A stretch of DNA of 37,517 nucleotides from Alphaproteobacteria bacterium (lineage in GTDB: Bacteria > Pseudomonadota > Alphaproteobacteria > Bin65), in contig JAJFFJ010000101.1 in assembly GCA_021776685.1 (NCBI GenBank), positions 1 through 37,517 on the forward strand. Direction: 5' to 3'. Of the stretch, positions 10,546-19,018 are shown piece after piece. Within the stretch, counting starts at the first letter, position 1; every line of letters starts with the position of its first letter. The position numbers and the translations under genes were made by a program. The notes beneath the pieces are model-generated. The model was not told where the DNA came from. It did not search any database and worked only from the letters and a program-made list of their open reading frames with translations.

Positions 10546-10812
10546 ATGGGCGACCCCTGGTTCCGTGTTGAGAAGACCGGCCTAGCCGCACAGCCCACGA
10601 ACTGGAAGGGCTGGGCGGTGATCGGCGTCTATATCGCTGCGCTGCTGGCTTGGATCGTTGTGGTCTTTGGGGTGCTGGGTCCGACCGGCCCCAATATTGC
10701 GATCTTCCTTGTTGGCGCAATTGCCATGACTGTTGTCCTGGTGGTGGTCGCCATGAAGAAAACCGAAGGCGAGTGGGCCTGGCGGCGCAATTCGTCCGCC
10801 AAAAATGACTGA
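10546..10812 (+). CDS. Small two-helix membrane protein between sufB and sufC
   Basis: An 88-residue protein whose ATG immediately follows the sufB stop, with 9 bp before sufC, so it is clearly an operon member. Two hydrophobic segments, about residues 22-46 and 49-69, are joined by a short GPTGPN turn and framed by charged ends; the tail has EGEWAWRRN. I recognise no enzymatic motif. A small hypothetical gene between sufB and sufC also occurs in Rhodobacter-type suf operons, which argues that it is real and conserved. Possible roles are tethering the cytosolic Suf complex to the inner membrane or an unrelated stress function; nothing in the sequence decides. Confidence 0.85.
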   Translation: MGDPWFRVEKTGLAAQPTNWKGWAVIGVYIAALLAWIVVVFGVLGPTGPNIAIFLVGAIAMTVVLVVVAMKKTEGEWAWRRNSSAKND

Positions 10813-10821
10813 GACCTGACA

Positions 10822-11571
10822 ATGCTTGAAATCAAAGATCTGCACGCCGCCGTTGATGGCAAGGAGATCCTCACCGGACTGACGTTGTCTATTGGCCCCG
10901 GTGAGATACACGCCATCATGGGCCCCAATGGTTCCGGCAAAAGCACGCTCAGCTATGTGCTGGCCGGCCGCGATGGGTATGAAGTGACCGGTGGCGAAGT
11001 TCTGCTCCATGGCGAAAGCCTGCTCGAGATGACGCCCGAGGAACGGGCGGCGGCTGGCGTTTTTTTGGCCTTGCAGTATCCGGTCGAGATTCCGGGTGTC
11101 ACCAATATGAGCTTCCTCAAACACGCCTTAAACGGCGTGCGCGTGCAACGCGGAGAGGAAGAACTGGACGCCGCTGCTTTTCTCAAGCTGGTTCGGGAGA
11201 AAACCAAAACCCTCGGCATTTCCGACGACATGCTCAAGCGCGCGGTCAATGTAGGCTTTTCCGGCGGTGAGAAGAAACGCAACGAGATCTTGCAGATGTC
11301 GGTGCTGGAGCCGAGCCTCGCCGTGCTCGACGAGACTGACAGCGGTCTCGACATTGACGCGCTCAAGGTGGTCGCAGAGGGGGTCAACGCGCTGCGTGGC
11401 CCGGCGCGTTCCATGCTGGTGATCACCCACTATCAGCGGCTTCTCGACTATATCGTGCCTGATTTTGTGCACGTGCTGGCGGGCGGACGGATTGTTGAAT
11501 CGGGCGACAAGAACCTGGCCAAGGAGCTTGAAGCCAAGGGCTATGCCGAATTTGTGCCGGAGGCTGCCTGA
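10822..11571 (+). CDS. sufC: Suf ATPase SufC
   Basis: SufC is the ABC-type ATPase of the SufBC2D scaffold; its ATP-driven dimerisation opens SufB-SufD for cluster building. The 249-residue protein has Walker A GPNGSGKST at 34-42, the Q-loop LALQYPVEIPG, the family-specific signature FSGGEKKRNEI at 146-156 and Walker B LAVLDETDSGLD ending near 177. The switch histidine is in ITHYQRLL. There is no transmembrane segment, as expected for a soluble ABC protein. The next gene begins 3 bp after its stop. Confidence 0.97.
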   Translation: MLEIKDLHAAVDGKEILTGLTLSIGPGEIHAIMGPNGSGKSTLSYVLAGRDGYEVTGGEVLLHGESLLEMTPEERAAAGVFLALQYPVEIPGVTNMSFLKHALNGVRVQRGEEELDAAAFLKLVREKTKTLGISDDMLKRAVNVGFSGGEKKRNEILQMSVLEPSLAVLDETDSGLDIDALKVVAEGVNALRGPARSMLVITHYQRLLDYIVPDFVHVLAGGRIVESGDKNLAKELEAKGYAEFVPEAA

Positions 11572-11574
11572 GCG

Positions 11575-12906
11575 ATGACCGTGCAAGTGCCAATGGATGA
11601 CGCCAGCCGCTCCTACCTTGATCGGTTCGGAGAATTGCGGCCGCGGCTGCCGGGATCAGGGTTGCCGTGGCTCGCGGATGTGCGCGATGCGGGCGCTGCG
11701 GCTTTTGGTGAAACGGGATTTCCCGGACGGAAGACAGAGAGCTGGCGCTACACCAACCTGGCCAGCCTGAAAAAGGTCGACTTCTCGGCCGATGCCGATC
11801 CGATGCCGGTGGACCAAGCCAGCCTGCCGGCGTTGGTTTATGGGCGTGAATCCAGTTGCCGCCTTGTGTTCGTCAACGGCGGCTTTCGCCCTGATCTTTC
11901 TGCGATCGCCGATTTGCCGGGCGGGGCGACCCTGGTCAGCTTCCGTGAAGCACTGGCAGAATGGCCGGATCTGGTTGAACAGGGTATTCAGGCCTCAGCT
12001 CCCGACGCATCCGATCCGCTGGCGGCGCTGAATGCGGCCTTCATGAGCGATGGATTCGTCCTGCACCTGAAGGAGGGCGTGTCCCTCGAAGCGCCAGTGG
12101 AAATACTTGCGGTCGGTACGGGTGCGGCCCAGGCGCCCGTCTATCATACGCGTAACCTGGTGATTGCAGGGCGGAACAGCCGGGCCACCATCGTCGAGCA
12201 TCATGTGGGCCTCTGCATCAGCAGCTATTTCTCCAACCAGGTGACTAACTTTCTCCTCGAGGAAGGTGCCTTGGTCCGTCACTGCAAGGTGCAGGATGAG
12301 AGCCGGGAAGCGTTTCACATCGCGCACAGCACCGCGCGTCTGGGGGGTGATGCCCAGTTTGACAGCTTCGCGTTTTCCCTGGGCGGTGCGCTCTCCCGCA
12401 ACGAGATCCACGTGCGGCTCGAGGCGCCCGGCGCCACCTGCCGCCTGAACGGCGCCTATCTAATGAAAGGCCGCCAGCATTGCGACAACACAACTGTGGT
12501 CGATCATCTGAGCCCGGATACGTCGTGCCGGGAGCTCTACAAAGGCGTCCTGGATGGCGAGGCCCATGGCGTTTTCCAGGGTCGGATTACCGTGCATCCT
12601 GATGCCCAGCGGACCGATGGCCAGCAAATGAACCGCGCGTTGTTGTTGTCCGACAAAGCGGAAATGAGCAGCAAGCCCGAGCTGGAGATCTACGCGGACG
12701 ATGTGAAATGTGCCCATGGCGCCACGGCCGGTGAGCTTGACGACATGGCGCTCTTCTACCTGCGCTCCCGCGGCGTCCCGGAAGAGGCGGCCCGGGGGCT
12801 GCTGGTAGAGGCGTTCCTCGGTGAAGTCATCGACGGGATGGCCCTGGCCGGCATGCGGCTGCCATTGCAGAAGAATATCAGCAAATGGATGGGGGACCGA
12901 CGATGA
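11575..12906 (+). CDS. sufD: Fe-S cluster assembly protein SufD
   Basis: SufD is the SufB paralogue that completes the SufBC2D scaffold and is needed for iron entry. The 443-residue product has the N-terminal segment GFPGRKTESWRYTNL typical of SufD, the central beta-helix, and the C-terminal block CAHGATAGELDDMALFYLRS, which contains the histidine implicated in E. coli. It starts 3 bp after sufC. Its stop overlaps the start of sufS as ATGA, which indicates translational coupling. Confidence 0.96.
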   Translation: MTVQVPMDDASRSYLDRFGELRPRLPGSGLPWLADVRDAGAAAFGETGFPGRKTESWRYTNLASLKKVDFSADADPMPVDQASLPALVYGRESSCRLVFVNGGFRPDLSAIADLPGGATLVSFREALAEWPDLVEQGIQASAPDASDPLAALNAAFMSDGFVLHLKEGVSLEAPVEILAVGTGAAQAPVYHTRNLVIAGRNSRATIVEHHVGLCISSYFSNQVTNFLLEEGALVRHCKVQDESREAFHIAHSTARLGGDAQFDSFAFSLGGALSRNEIHVRLEAPGATCRLNGAYLMKGRQHCDNTTVVDHLSPDTSCRELYKGVLDGEAHGVFQGRITVHPDAQRTDGQQMNRALLLSDKAEMSSKPELEIYADDVKCAHGATAGELDDMALFYLRSRGVPEEAARGLLVEAFLGEVIDGMALAGMRLPLQKNISKWMGDRR

Positions 12907-14177
12907 CCAACCCGGCCATGACGAATAATGTCGTCAATCTCGCCGGGCAGCGGCGCAACACCTATGACGTGGACGCGCTGCGTGCGGAATTCCCGATCCT
13001 CTCGCGTGAGGTCTATGGCAAGCCGCTGGTCTATCTGGACAATGGCGCCAGCGCGCAGAAGCCGCGCGCCGTAATTGACGCCGTCCGCCACGCCTACGAG
13101 CACGAATATGCCAACGTCCATCGTGGCGCGCACTACCTGAGCGGTGCCGCGACCGAAGCCTATGAAGGCGTCCGCGATAAGATCGCAACCTTCATCAACG
13201 CGCCTTCGCGGGATGAGATTGTCTTCGCAAAAAACGTGACCGAAGTAATTAACCTCGTGGCCTACAGCTGGGGTGTGGACAATCTGCATGCTGGGGACGA
13301 GGTGCTGATTACGGAGATGGAGCACCACGCCAATATCGTTCCCTGGCAGATGCTGGAGCAGCAGAAAGGGATCGTCCTCAAGGTGATCCCGATCGCTGAT
13401 GACGGCAGCTTTCAACTGGATGCTTTCGAGGCGCAATTGAGCGACCGGACGAAGCTCGTCTCTGTCACACATGTTTCAAACGTGCTCGGCACTGTCGTGC
13501 CAGTAAAGCAGGTCGTAGAAATTGCTCATGGCCGTGGGATCAATGTGTTGCTGGATGGCGCCCAGGGCATCGTTCATGAATCGGTGGATGTGCAGGATAT
13601 CGGCTGCGACTTCTATGCCTTTACCGGGCACAAGCTGTACGGGCCTTCAGGCATCGGCGTCTTATGGGCCCGGGCTGAGATTCTGGAGGCCATGCCGCCC
13701 TGGATCGGTGGCGGCGACATGATCGAAAAAGTGAGCTTCAGCGGCACCACCTTTGCCGAGCCGCCACACCGGTTCGAGGCAGGCACGCCGCCAATTGTTC
13801 AGGCGATCGGCCTGGGCGTCGCCGTGGATTATGTCTCCGCTATCGGCATGGATTTGATCGCGGCCCACGAACATGAACTGCTAACTTACGCCAGCAGTCA
13901 GATGTCGGAGATTGAAAAACTCCGCTTTATCGGTACCGCCGAGGGCAAGGCGGCGATTATTTCTTTCGTCATGGATGACATCCACGCCTATGACGTGGCG
14001 GCGATCCTGGATCGGGAAGGCGTGGCTGTACGGGTCGGTCATCATTGCGCCGAGCCGCTGATGGATCGGATGGGTGTGGAAGGTACCGTGCGCGCCTCGT
14101 TTGGCTTGTACAACAATCATGCGGACGTGGACGCGTTGATCGCAGCGCTCCATCGGGTGCGCGAGAAGCTGGGGTAG
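12903..14177 (+). CDS. sufS: Cysteine desulfurase, group II (SufS)
   Basis: Group II desulfurase working with SufE. The 424-residue protein has the PLP lysine K244 in FTGHKLYGPSG and the catalytic Cys382 in RVGHHCAEPLM, the short-loop arrangement specific to SufS. Group II motifs such as YLDNGASAQKP and ANVHRGAHYLS are present. I chose the ATG at 12903, which overlaps the sufD stop and has a GGGGGA ribosome site; an ATG at 12885 is possible but lies inside sufD. sufE begins 3 bp downstream. It is the third cysteine desulfurase gene in this 9-kb stretch. Confidence 0.96.
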   Translation: MTNPAMTNNVVNLAGQRRNTYDVDALRAEFPILSREVYGKPLVYLDNGASAQKPRAVIDAVRHAYEHEYANVHRGAHYLSGAATEAYEGVRDKIATFINAPSRDEIVFAKNVTEVINLVAYSWGVDNLHAGDEVLITEMEHHANIVPWQMLEQQKGIVLKVIPIADDGSFQLDAFEAQLSDRTKLVSVTHVSNVLGTVVPVKQVVEIAHGRGINVLLDGAQGIVHESVDVQDIGCDFYAFTGHKLYGPSGIGVLWARAEILEAMPPWIGGGDMIEKVSFSGTTFAEPPHRFEAGTPPIVQAIGLGVAVDYVSAIGMDLIAAHEHELLTYASSQMSEIEKLRFIGTAEGKAAIISFVMDDIHAYDVAAILDREGVAVRVGHHCAEPLMDRMGVEGTVRASFGLYNNHADVDALIAALHRVREKLG

Positions 14178-14180
14178 GCG

Positions 14181-14588
14181 ATGGCGCTGGAACAGTATCA
14201 GGAATTCGTCGATGCCCTGGAGATGCTCGAAGAGGATATGCGCTTCGAATACATCCTGGACCTCGCAAAAAAACACAAAAGCGATCCGTTCCCGGAGGAA
14301 TACAAGGACGACGCCCATCTGATGCATGGCTGCATGTCGAAGGTGTGGATCATCCATGAAGGCCGCGACGGGCGGCACTGGTTTCGGGGCAACAGTGACG
14401 CCGCGATTGTCAACGGTCTGGTCACCATGATGACCGAATCATTCAGCGGTCTGACGGCCGAGGAGATCGGTGGGCTTTCTCTGGATCATGTGCGTCGCCT
14501 AAATCTGGGCGCGCTAACCACCCAGCGGCAGGTGGGCATGATGGCGATGCTGAAGCACATTCAGACCCTTGCCGGGGTGCGGAGCTAA
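14181..14588 (+). CDS. sufE: Sulfur acceptor SufE
   Basis: SufE takes the persulfide from SufS and passes sulfur to SufB. The 135-residue length is standard. The acceptor is Cys51 in LMHGCMSKVW, and the later block GLTAEEIGGLSLDHVRRLNLG is a family hallmark. It lies 3 bp after sufS and 6 bp before the sufT-like gene. The adjacent partner desulfurase supports the assignment strongly. Confidence 0.96.
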   Translation: MALEQYQEFVDALEMLEEDMRFEYILDLAKKHKSDPFPEEYKDDAHLMHGCMSKVWIIHEGRDGRHWFRGNSDAAIVNGLVTMMTESFSGLTAEEIGGLSLDHVRRLNLGALTTQRQVGMMAMLKHIQTLAGVRS

Positions 14589-14594
14589 CGTGAA

Positions 14595-14990
14595 ATGAAC
14601 ACTGACGACCTCAAACTGGAAGACTTCATGCCCGGTGGCGCCGACGGTGTTAGTCGTGCCGGCACGCCACTTGCCGCCGGGATATCAGTCGCTGCGAAAG
14701 AGGCTGTCGTCGCGGCGGTCCAGGAAGTTTACGACCCGGAGATATCCGTCAATCTCTACGATCTGGGACTAATCTACGACTTGGTGGTGGAGGACAATGG
14801 AGATGTCCGTATTCGCATGACATTGACATCGCCCATGTGTCCGGTGGCGGGCATCCTGCCGCAACAGGTAGCCGATGCCGCCGCAGCGGTTGAAGGGGTC
14901 GGCGAAGTGGCAGTGAATCTGGTCTGGGACCCGCCCTGGACCAAGTACATGATGAGTGACGAAGCAAAAATCGCGCTCGACCTGTTTTGA
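14595..14990 (+). CDS. sufT: SufT/MIP18-family (DUF59) Fe-S maturation protein
   Basis: A 131-residue DUF59/MIP18 protein of the type found in suf operons and called SufT, thought to help mature or transfer Fe-S clusters. The core begins near residue 36, with VYDPEISVNLYDLGLIYD followed by TLTSPMCPVAG, in which Cys82 is the conserved cysteine, and ends in VWDPPWTKYMMSDEAK. The N-terminal ~35 residues are variable. It follows sufE by 6 bp and precedes sufA by 73 bp, the longest gap inside the operon. The molecular function of the family is only partly known. Confidence 0.93.
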   Translation: MNTDDLKLEDFMPGGADGVSRAGTPLAAGISVAAKEAVVAAVQEVYDPEISVNLYDLGLIYDLVVEDNGDVRIRMTLTSPMCPVAGILPQQVADAAAAVEGVGEVAVNLVWDPPWTKYMMSDEAKIALDLF

Positions 14991-15063
14991 GCGTATGTCG
15001 GCTGCAAATAGGCTGGAATTGGCCCTGCAGGCACACTAGGTAAAGGTCAGAGGAAAACGCACC

Positions 15064-15399
15064 ATGATGCCGCAAGTCATTACATTGACAGACAAGGCCG
15101 CTGCCCGAGTCAAAACCCTTATGGACAGGGCGGATGAACCGGTCGAGGGCCTGCGCGTGGGTGTCAAAAACACCGGCTGCAACGGTATGAGCTACATCGT
15201 CGAATATGCGACTGAGAAGCAGCAGTTCGAAGACGTGGTCGAGGACAAAGGCGTCAAGATCTTCATCGCGCCCACCGCCACCATGTTCCTGCTCGGTAGC
15301 GAGATGGACTGGGTCGAGGACAAGTTCAACTCGCGCTTTGAATTCATCAATCCGAATGAAAAAGGCCGCTGCGGCTGCGGCGAGTCCTTCACCATCTAG
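15064..15399 (+). CDS. sufA: A-type Fe-S carrier SufA/IscA
   Basis: A-type carrier of 111 residues that receives clusters from the scaffold and delivers them to apo-proteins. The three ligand cysteines are all present: C39 in NTGCNGMSY, and C103 and C105 in RCGCGESFTI. An AGAGGAAAA ribosome site precedes tandem ATG codons at 15064 and 15067, and either could start translation. The 73-bp gap to sufT could hold a secondary promoter, but I see no clear boxes. Whether it is called SufA or IscA is a matter of context, and the suf operon favours SufA. Confidence 0.95.
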   Translation: MMPQVITLTDKAAARVKTLMDRADEPVEGLRVGVKNTGCNGMSYIVEYATEKQQFEDVVEDKGVKIFIAPTATMFLLGSEMDWVEDKFNSRFEFINPNEKGRCGCGESFTI

Positions 15400-15455
15400 C
15401 TTCAACTGCAACATGCGCCGGTGACCCAGGTGCGGTGGCCGGCCCTCTTGATCCG

Positions 15456-15785
15456 ATGCCAAAAATCACTTTCATTGAACGAGACGGCAACCACAAGGAA
15501 GTCGACGCGCCTGTCGGCCACACTCTGCTTGACGTCGCCTGGGCCAATAAAATTGACATCGAGGGCGCCTGCGAAGGCTCGCTCGCCTGCTCCACCTGTC
15601 ACCTGATCGTGGATCCGGCCTGGTTCCCGCGCCTGCGAGCGGCGGACGAGGACGAGGAAGACATGCTTGATCTCGCCTATGGCCTCACCAAGACGTCACG
15701 CCTCGGCTGCCAGATCAAGGTAACGGACGACATGGATGGCCTGGTCCTCAGTCTGCCCAAAGAAGTCCGCAACATGATGCTTTAG
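15456..15785 (+). CDS. [2Fe-2S] ferredoxin, adrenodoxin/ISC type
   Basis: A 109-residue vertebrate-type ferredoxin that supplies electrons, probably for cluster assembly. The cluster ligands are C39, C45, C48 and C85, in the C-x5-C-x2-C...C spacing of the adrenodoxin/Isc Fdx class, within GACEGSLACSTCH and SRLGCQI. I start it at ATG 15456 rather than the upstream GTG at 15435 because homologues begin MPKITFI. It lies 56 bp after sufA and 9 bp before tenA. An ISC-type ferredoxin in a suf operon adds to the mixed ISC/SUF character of the locus. Confidence 0.95.
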   Translation: MPKITFIERDGNHKEVDAPVGHTLLDVAWANKIDIEGACEGSLACSTCHLIVDPAWFPRLRAADEDEEDMLDLAYGLTKTSRLGCQIKVTDDMDGLVLSLPKEVRNMML

Positions 15786-15794
15786 CGGGCAGCA

Positions 15795-16484
15795 GTGACC
15801 CAGCCCTACGCCAATCTTGGCAACCTTTTCAACCGCTTGCGCCAGGACTGTGCGGCTGAGTGGTCCGCCTATACCGATCATGCCTTTGTCCGCGGACTGG
15901 CTGACGGCTCGCTGCCCGAGGCCGCGTTCCGGCACTATCTGGGGCAGGACTATCTGTTCCTGATCCACTTTGCGCGCGCGTACGGGTTGGCGGCCTACAA
16001 GGCCGATGACCTGGACGACATCCGCGCTGCCGCCGCCACCATCTCCGCCATCGTCGATGTGGAGATGGCGCTCCACGTCGACTATTGCGCCGGCTGGGGG
16101 CTGACCGAGGCTGAAATGCGGGCCTTGCCTGAAGACCCCGCCTGTATGGCCTACACCCGTTACGTCCTGGAACGCGGCCAGGCCGGCGACCTGCTAGACC
16201 TGCAAATAGCACTGGCGCCCTGCGTGATTGGCTATGGCGAAATCGGCCTGCGCCTCGCCGCTGATCCGCTGACCGTCCGGGATGGCAATCCCTATGCTGC
16301 CTGGATCGAAATGTATGCCGGCGACGACTACCAGGAGGTGGCGCAGGCGGCCGTCGTCCAGCTTGACCGGCTGGCTGAACGCCGCGGTGGTGACGCCCGT
16401 TATGACAGCCTCCTCAAGACTTTCCGGGATGCAACCCGGCTGGAATCCGGCTTTTGGCAGATGGGGCTGGACACGGCCCGCTAG
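15795..16484 (+). CDS. tenA: TenA-family aminopyrimidine aminohydrolase (thiaminase II)
   Basis: TenA hydrolyses degraded thiamine pyrimidines for salvage. The 229-residue, all-helical protein carries the catalytic Cys143 in LAPCVIGYGEIG, Asp52 in LGQDYLFL, the segment AAWIEMYAGDDY, and Glu217 in ESGFWQMGL. It starts at GTG 15795, 9 bp behind the ferredoxin gene, so it is probably the last gene of the suf transcript. No other thiamine gene is visible. The link may be that ThiC, which makes the pyrimidine, is an Fe-S enzyme, so salvage would be useful when clusters are short; that is inference. Membership of TenA is clear, exact substrate less so. Confidence 0.92.
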   Translation: MTQPYANLGNLFNRLRQDCAAEWSAYTDHAFVRGLADGSLPEAAFRHYLGQDYLFLIHFARAYGLAAYKADDLDDIRAAAATISAIVDVEMALHVDYCAGWGLTEAEMRALPEDPACMAYTRYVLERGQAGDLLDLQIALAPCVIGYGEIGLRLAADPLTVRDGNPYAAWIEMYAGDDYQEVAQAAVVQLDRLAERRGGDARYDSLLKTFRDATRLESGFWQMGLDTAR

Positions 16485-16495
16485 ACCGGATCCGT

Positions 16496-16954
16496 CTAGA
16501 CCTGTGCATCCACGTCAATCCGCCCGGCATCATTGATGGTTACCAGCAGACCCTGGGCGATGACCCGGGCAGTGTCATCCAGTTCCATGGCCCTTGCGGT
16601 GTCCAGTCCGGCGCTGACCGCAGTGCATTCACTCGATGCCATCAGCTGGTTGGTCTCCACATCCAGCATCCTATGGACAAAGCGCAGATGCTTGCGGCCG
16701 ACTGCTACGAAGCCACTCTGGATCACGACCAGTTCGGTCCCCTTGAGCTCGCGCACAAACTGGAAGCTCTGCCGCAGAACGGCGATGCGCCGGCCCGATT
16801 GCTGCACCGTGCGTGGCGTCAGGCCAATGCGTGCAAGCAGGAACCAGGTCGCCTGGTCGAAGCGTGAGACATAGGCCTGCGTGTTCATGTGCGACGCCGG
16901 ATCGTATTCCGCTGCTGGAATGACGCCCTTGAAGGTCTCTGTCCACTCGGCCAT
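16496..16954 (-). CDS. Hotdog-fold acyl-CoA thioesterase
   Basis: A 152-residue hotdog thioesterase of the 4HBT group. The N-terminal motif EYDPASHMNTQAYVSRFDQA resembles the D-x-x-x-H-M-N/T active-site segment of these enzymes, which cleave acyl-CoA to acid and CoA. A GGAGAAAG ribosome site lies 7 bp before the ATG. It converges on tenA with an 11-bp gap and is divergent from the acyl-CoA synthetase with a 129-bp gap. Its neighbour performs the opposite reaction, so the two may balance one acyl-CoA pool. The substrate cannot be read from the sequence. Confidence 0.85.
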   Translation of the reverse strand: MAEWTETFKGVIPAAEYDPASHMNTQAYVSRFDQATWFLLARIGLTPRTVQQSGRRIAVLRQSFQFVRELKGTELVVIQSGFVAVGRKHLRFVHRMLDVETNQLMASSECTAVSAGLDTARAMELDDTARVIAQGLLVTINDAGRIDVDAQV

Positions 16955-17083
16955 TTTGCTTTCTCCGAAGGTGCCCCGGTCGCTGAGACCCCGAGTCTAG
17001 AAGCCGGACCAGGCGCCAACAAGAGAAGTAAAGTGCAGCCCGGCCGTATATGCGTCGGGTTCGCGTCACTGGAGCGGTCCAAC

Positions 17084-18982
17084 ATGAACCATACTGCCGG
17101 TCACTCGCGCTCCCCGGAGCCAATCGTCACTTTCGCCGATGTCCAGGCCATCGCCACACAGCCCTATGAAGAGGCGGTGCCGGTCACCAACATGTATGAC
17201 CTGTTCCGCCGCTCGGCAGAGCTCTGGGGCGAACGGCCGGCGATAACCTGGCTGCCAACCGGCGACCCGGATGGCCCGACCGTTACCTACAGCTACGCCG
17301 ACCTGTTCAGACGCATTACCCAGGCGGCCAACATGTACCGCGACCTGGGTGTGGGCGACGATGATGCCGTGGCGCTTTTGCTGCCCAACATGGCGGAAGC
17401 TCACTTTGCCCTTTGGGGGGCTGAAGTGGCGGGCCGCGCCGCGCCTATCAACAACCTCCTTAACCCGGATCATCTGGCGCACCTGGTGGAAGCGTCCGGC
17501 GCCAAGGTGCTGGTTGCGCTCGGCCCTGACCCGGAGTTGGGAATACTGGAGCGTGCGCTCGACCTGCGTGAGCGCTGCCCGCAATTGAACGCAACCCTGC
17601 TGGTCGATGGCGAAAGCAATATCGACAGTTCCAACAGCATCCATGAATTCATGGCCTTGCTGGACCAGTATCCCGGCGACCACCTGACCTTCAACCGGCC
17701 GCTGGGCCGCGACTCCATGGCGGCCTACTTCCATACCGGCGGCACCACCGGCGCACCCAAGCTGGCCCAGCACCTGCACGGCAACCAGGTTCATACCTCC
17801 TGGTCCGGCGCGCTCATGTACGACCTCAGTGAACAGGACGTCATGATCAACGGCTTCCCGCTGTTCCACGTGGCCGGCACCTTCGTCTTCGCCAGTACCG
17901 GCTATATCGCCGGCGCCCATTTGGTGCTGCCCACCCGCACCGGCATGCGCAATGCCGATGTGGTGGCAAACTATTGGCGCATTATCGAGCGCTTTGGCGT
18001 GACCATGATGGCGGGCGTTCCCACGGTCCTGGCCGGACTGATGAACGTCCCCGTGGATGACGCCAACATCTCCAGCGTGCGTATCGCCCTGACAGGTGGC
18101 ACGCCGCTGCCCACCGATCTGGCCGCCGCCTTCGAGGCGAAGTTCGACATTCCGATCCGCAACCTTTTCGGAATGACCGAATGCGCGGGCATCGTCAGCA
18201 TCACGCCCACCCACGGCGAACGGCGGCCCAATGGCTGTGGCTTCCCGCTGCCTTATACCGAGGTCAAGGCGGTGCCCCTGGGCCCCGATGGGCCGGACCT
18301 CACCCGAACCTGCGCGCCGAACGAATCGGGCGTCATGGTCCTGCGCGGTCCCCACGTGAGCCCTGGCTATACCGATGCGGCGCGGAACCCCGGCATGTTC
18401 ACCGACGACGGCTGGCTGATCTCCGGCGATCTTGGCCATGTGGACGAGCGGGGCGAGATCTTCCTCACCGGCCGCGCCAAGGACGTGATCATCCGTGGCG
18501 CCCACAATATCGATCCGGCCATGATCGAGGAGACCGTGGACGAGCACCCGGCGGTAGAGATCAGCGCCGCCATCGGCCAGCCCGACGGGTATGCCGGTGA
18601 GTTACCCGTGGTCTATGTGACCCTCAAGGCCGGCCAGACGACGACTGAGGAAGAGCTGCTGACCTTCCTTGCGCCCCGTATCGCCGAGCGGCCGGCCATG
18701 CCCAAGCGCGCCTATATCATTGACGCCATGCCGGTGACCCCCGTCGGCAAGATCTATAAGCCGGCGCTGCGTCTCCGCTCCATCGAGGAGACCTATGCGG
18801 CCGCACTGGCAGACCTGGAAGCCAGTGAGGGGGTCACCGTGCGGGTCGAAGGCCGCGATCAGGGCGGCAACCTGTCCACGTTGATACACGTGACCGGCGG
18901 CAGCGACTGCAAGGCCGTTGAGATGGCCATGAGCCAACGCCTGCGCGACTTCTCGATCCCCTGGCAGGCCGTCTGGGAATAG
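17084..18982 (+). CDS. AMP-dependent acyl-CoA synthetase
   Basis: A 632-residue member of the adenylate-forming family, resembling long acyl-CoA synthetases such as those grouped under PRK07529. The ATP-binding P-loop TGGTTGAPK is at residues 218-226, LFGMTECAGIVS is the A5 motif, the hinge region is at GRAKDVIIRG, and the C-terminal catalytic lysine is in TPVGKIYKP. It activates a carboxylic acid to acyl-AMP and then acyl-CoA; the chain length is unknown. I start it at ATG 17084; the frame is open 65 codons upstream but would overlap the divergent thioesterase. The gene is followed by a 314-bp region with unusual repeats. Confidence 0.9.
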   Translation: MNHTAGHSRSPEPIVTFADVQAIATQPYEEAVPVTNMYDLFRRSAELWGERPAITWLPTGDPDGPTVTYSYADLFRRITQAANMYRDLGVGDDDAVALLLPNMAEAHFALWGAEVAGRAAPINNLLNPDHLAHLVEASGAKVLVALGPDPELGILERALDLRERCPQLNATLLVDGESNIDSSNSIHEFMALLDQYPGDHLTFNRPLGRDSMAAYFHTGGTTGAPKLAQHLHGNQVHTSWSGALMYDLSEQDVMINGFPLFHVAGTFVFASTGYIAGAHLVLPTRTGMRNADVVANYWRIIERFGVTMMAGVPTVLAGLMNVPVDDANISSVRIALTGGTPLPTDLAAAFEAKFDIPIRNLFGMTECAGIVSITPTHGERRPNGCGFPLPYTEVKAVPLGPDGPDLTRTCAPNESGVMVLRGPHVSPGYTDAARNPGMFTDDGWLISGDLGHVDERGEIFLTGRAKDVIIRGAHNIDPAMIEETVDEHPAVEISAAIGQPDGYAGELPVVYVTLKAGQTTTEEELLTFLAPRIAERPAMPKRAYIIDAMPVTPVGKIYKPALRLRSIEETYAAALADLEASEGVTVRVEGRDQGGNLSTLIHVTGGSDCKAVEMAMSQRLRDFSIPWQAVWE

Positions 18983-19018
18983 GACAGCCTTGCTGCCGTG
19001 GTGACCTTTTTTTGAAAC

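Noticed and set aside
17066-18547. 493-codon minus-strand frame antisense to the acyl-CoA synthetase
   Set aside because: The plus-strand frame has all adenylate-forming motifs. The antisense translation is low in complexity, rich in His, Gly and Arg, and resembles no family.
18990-19013. Terminator after the acyl-CoA synthetase
   Set aside because: There is a T7 run, but only a 4-bp stem (CAGC/GCTG) precedes it, displaced from the run; too weak to call.
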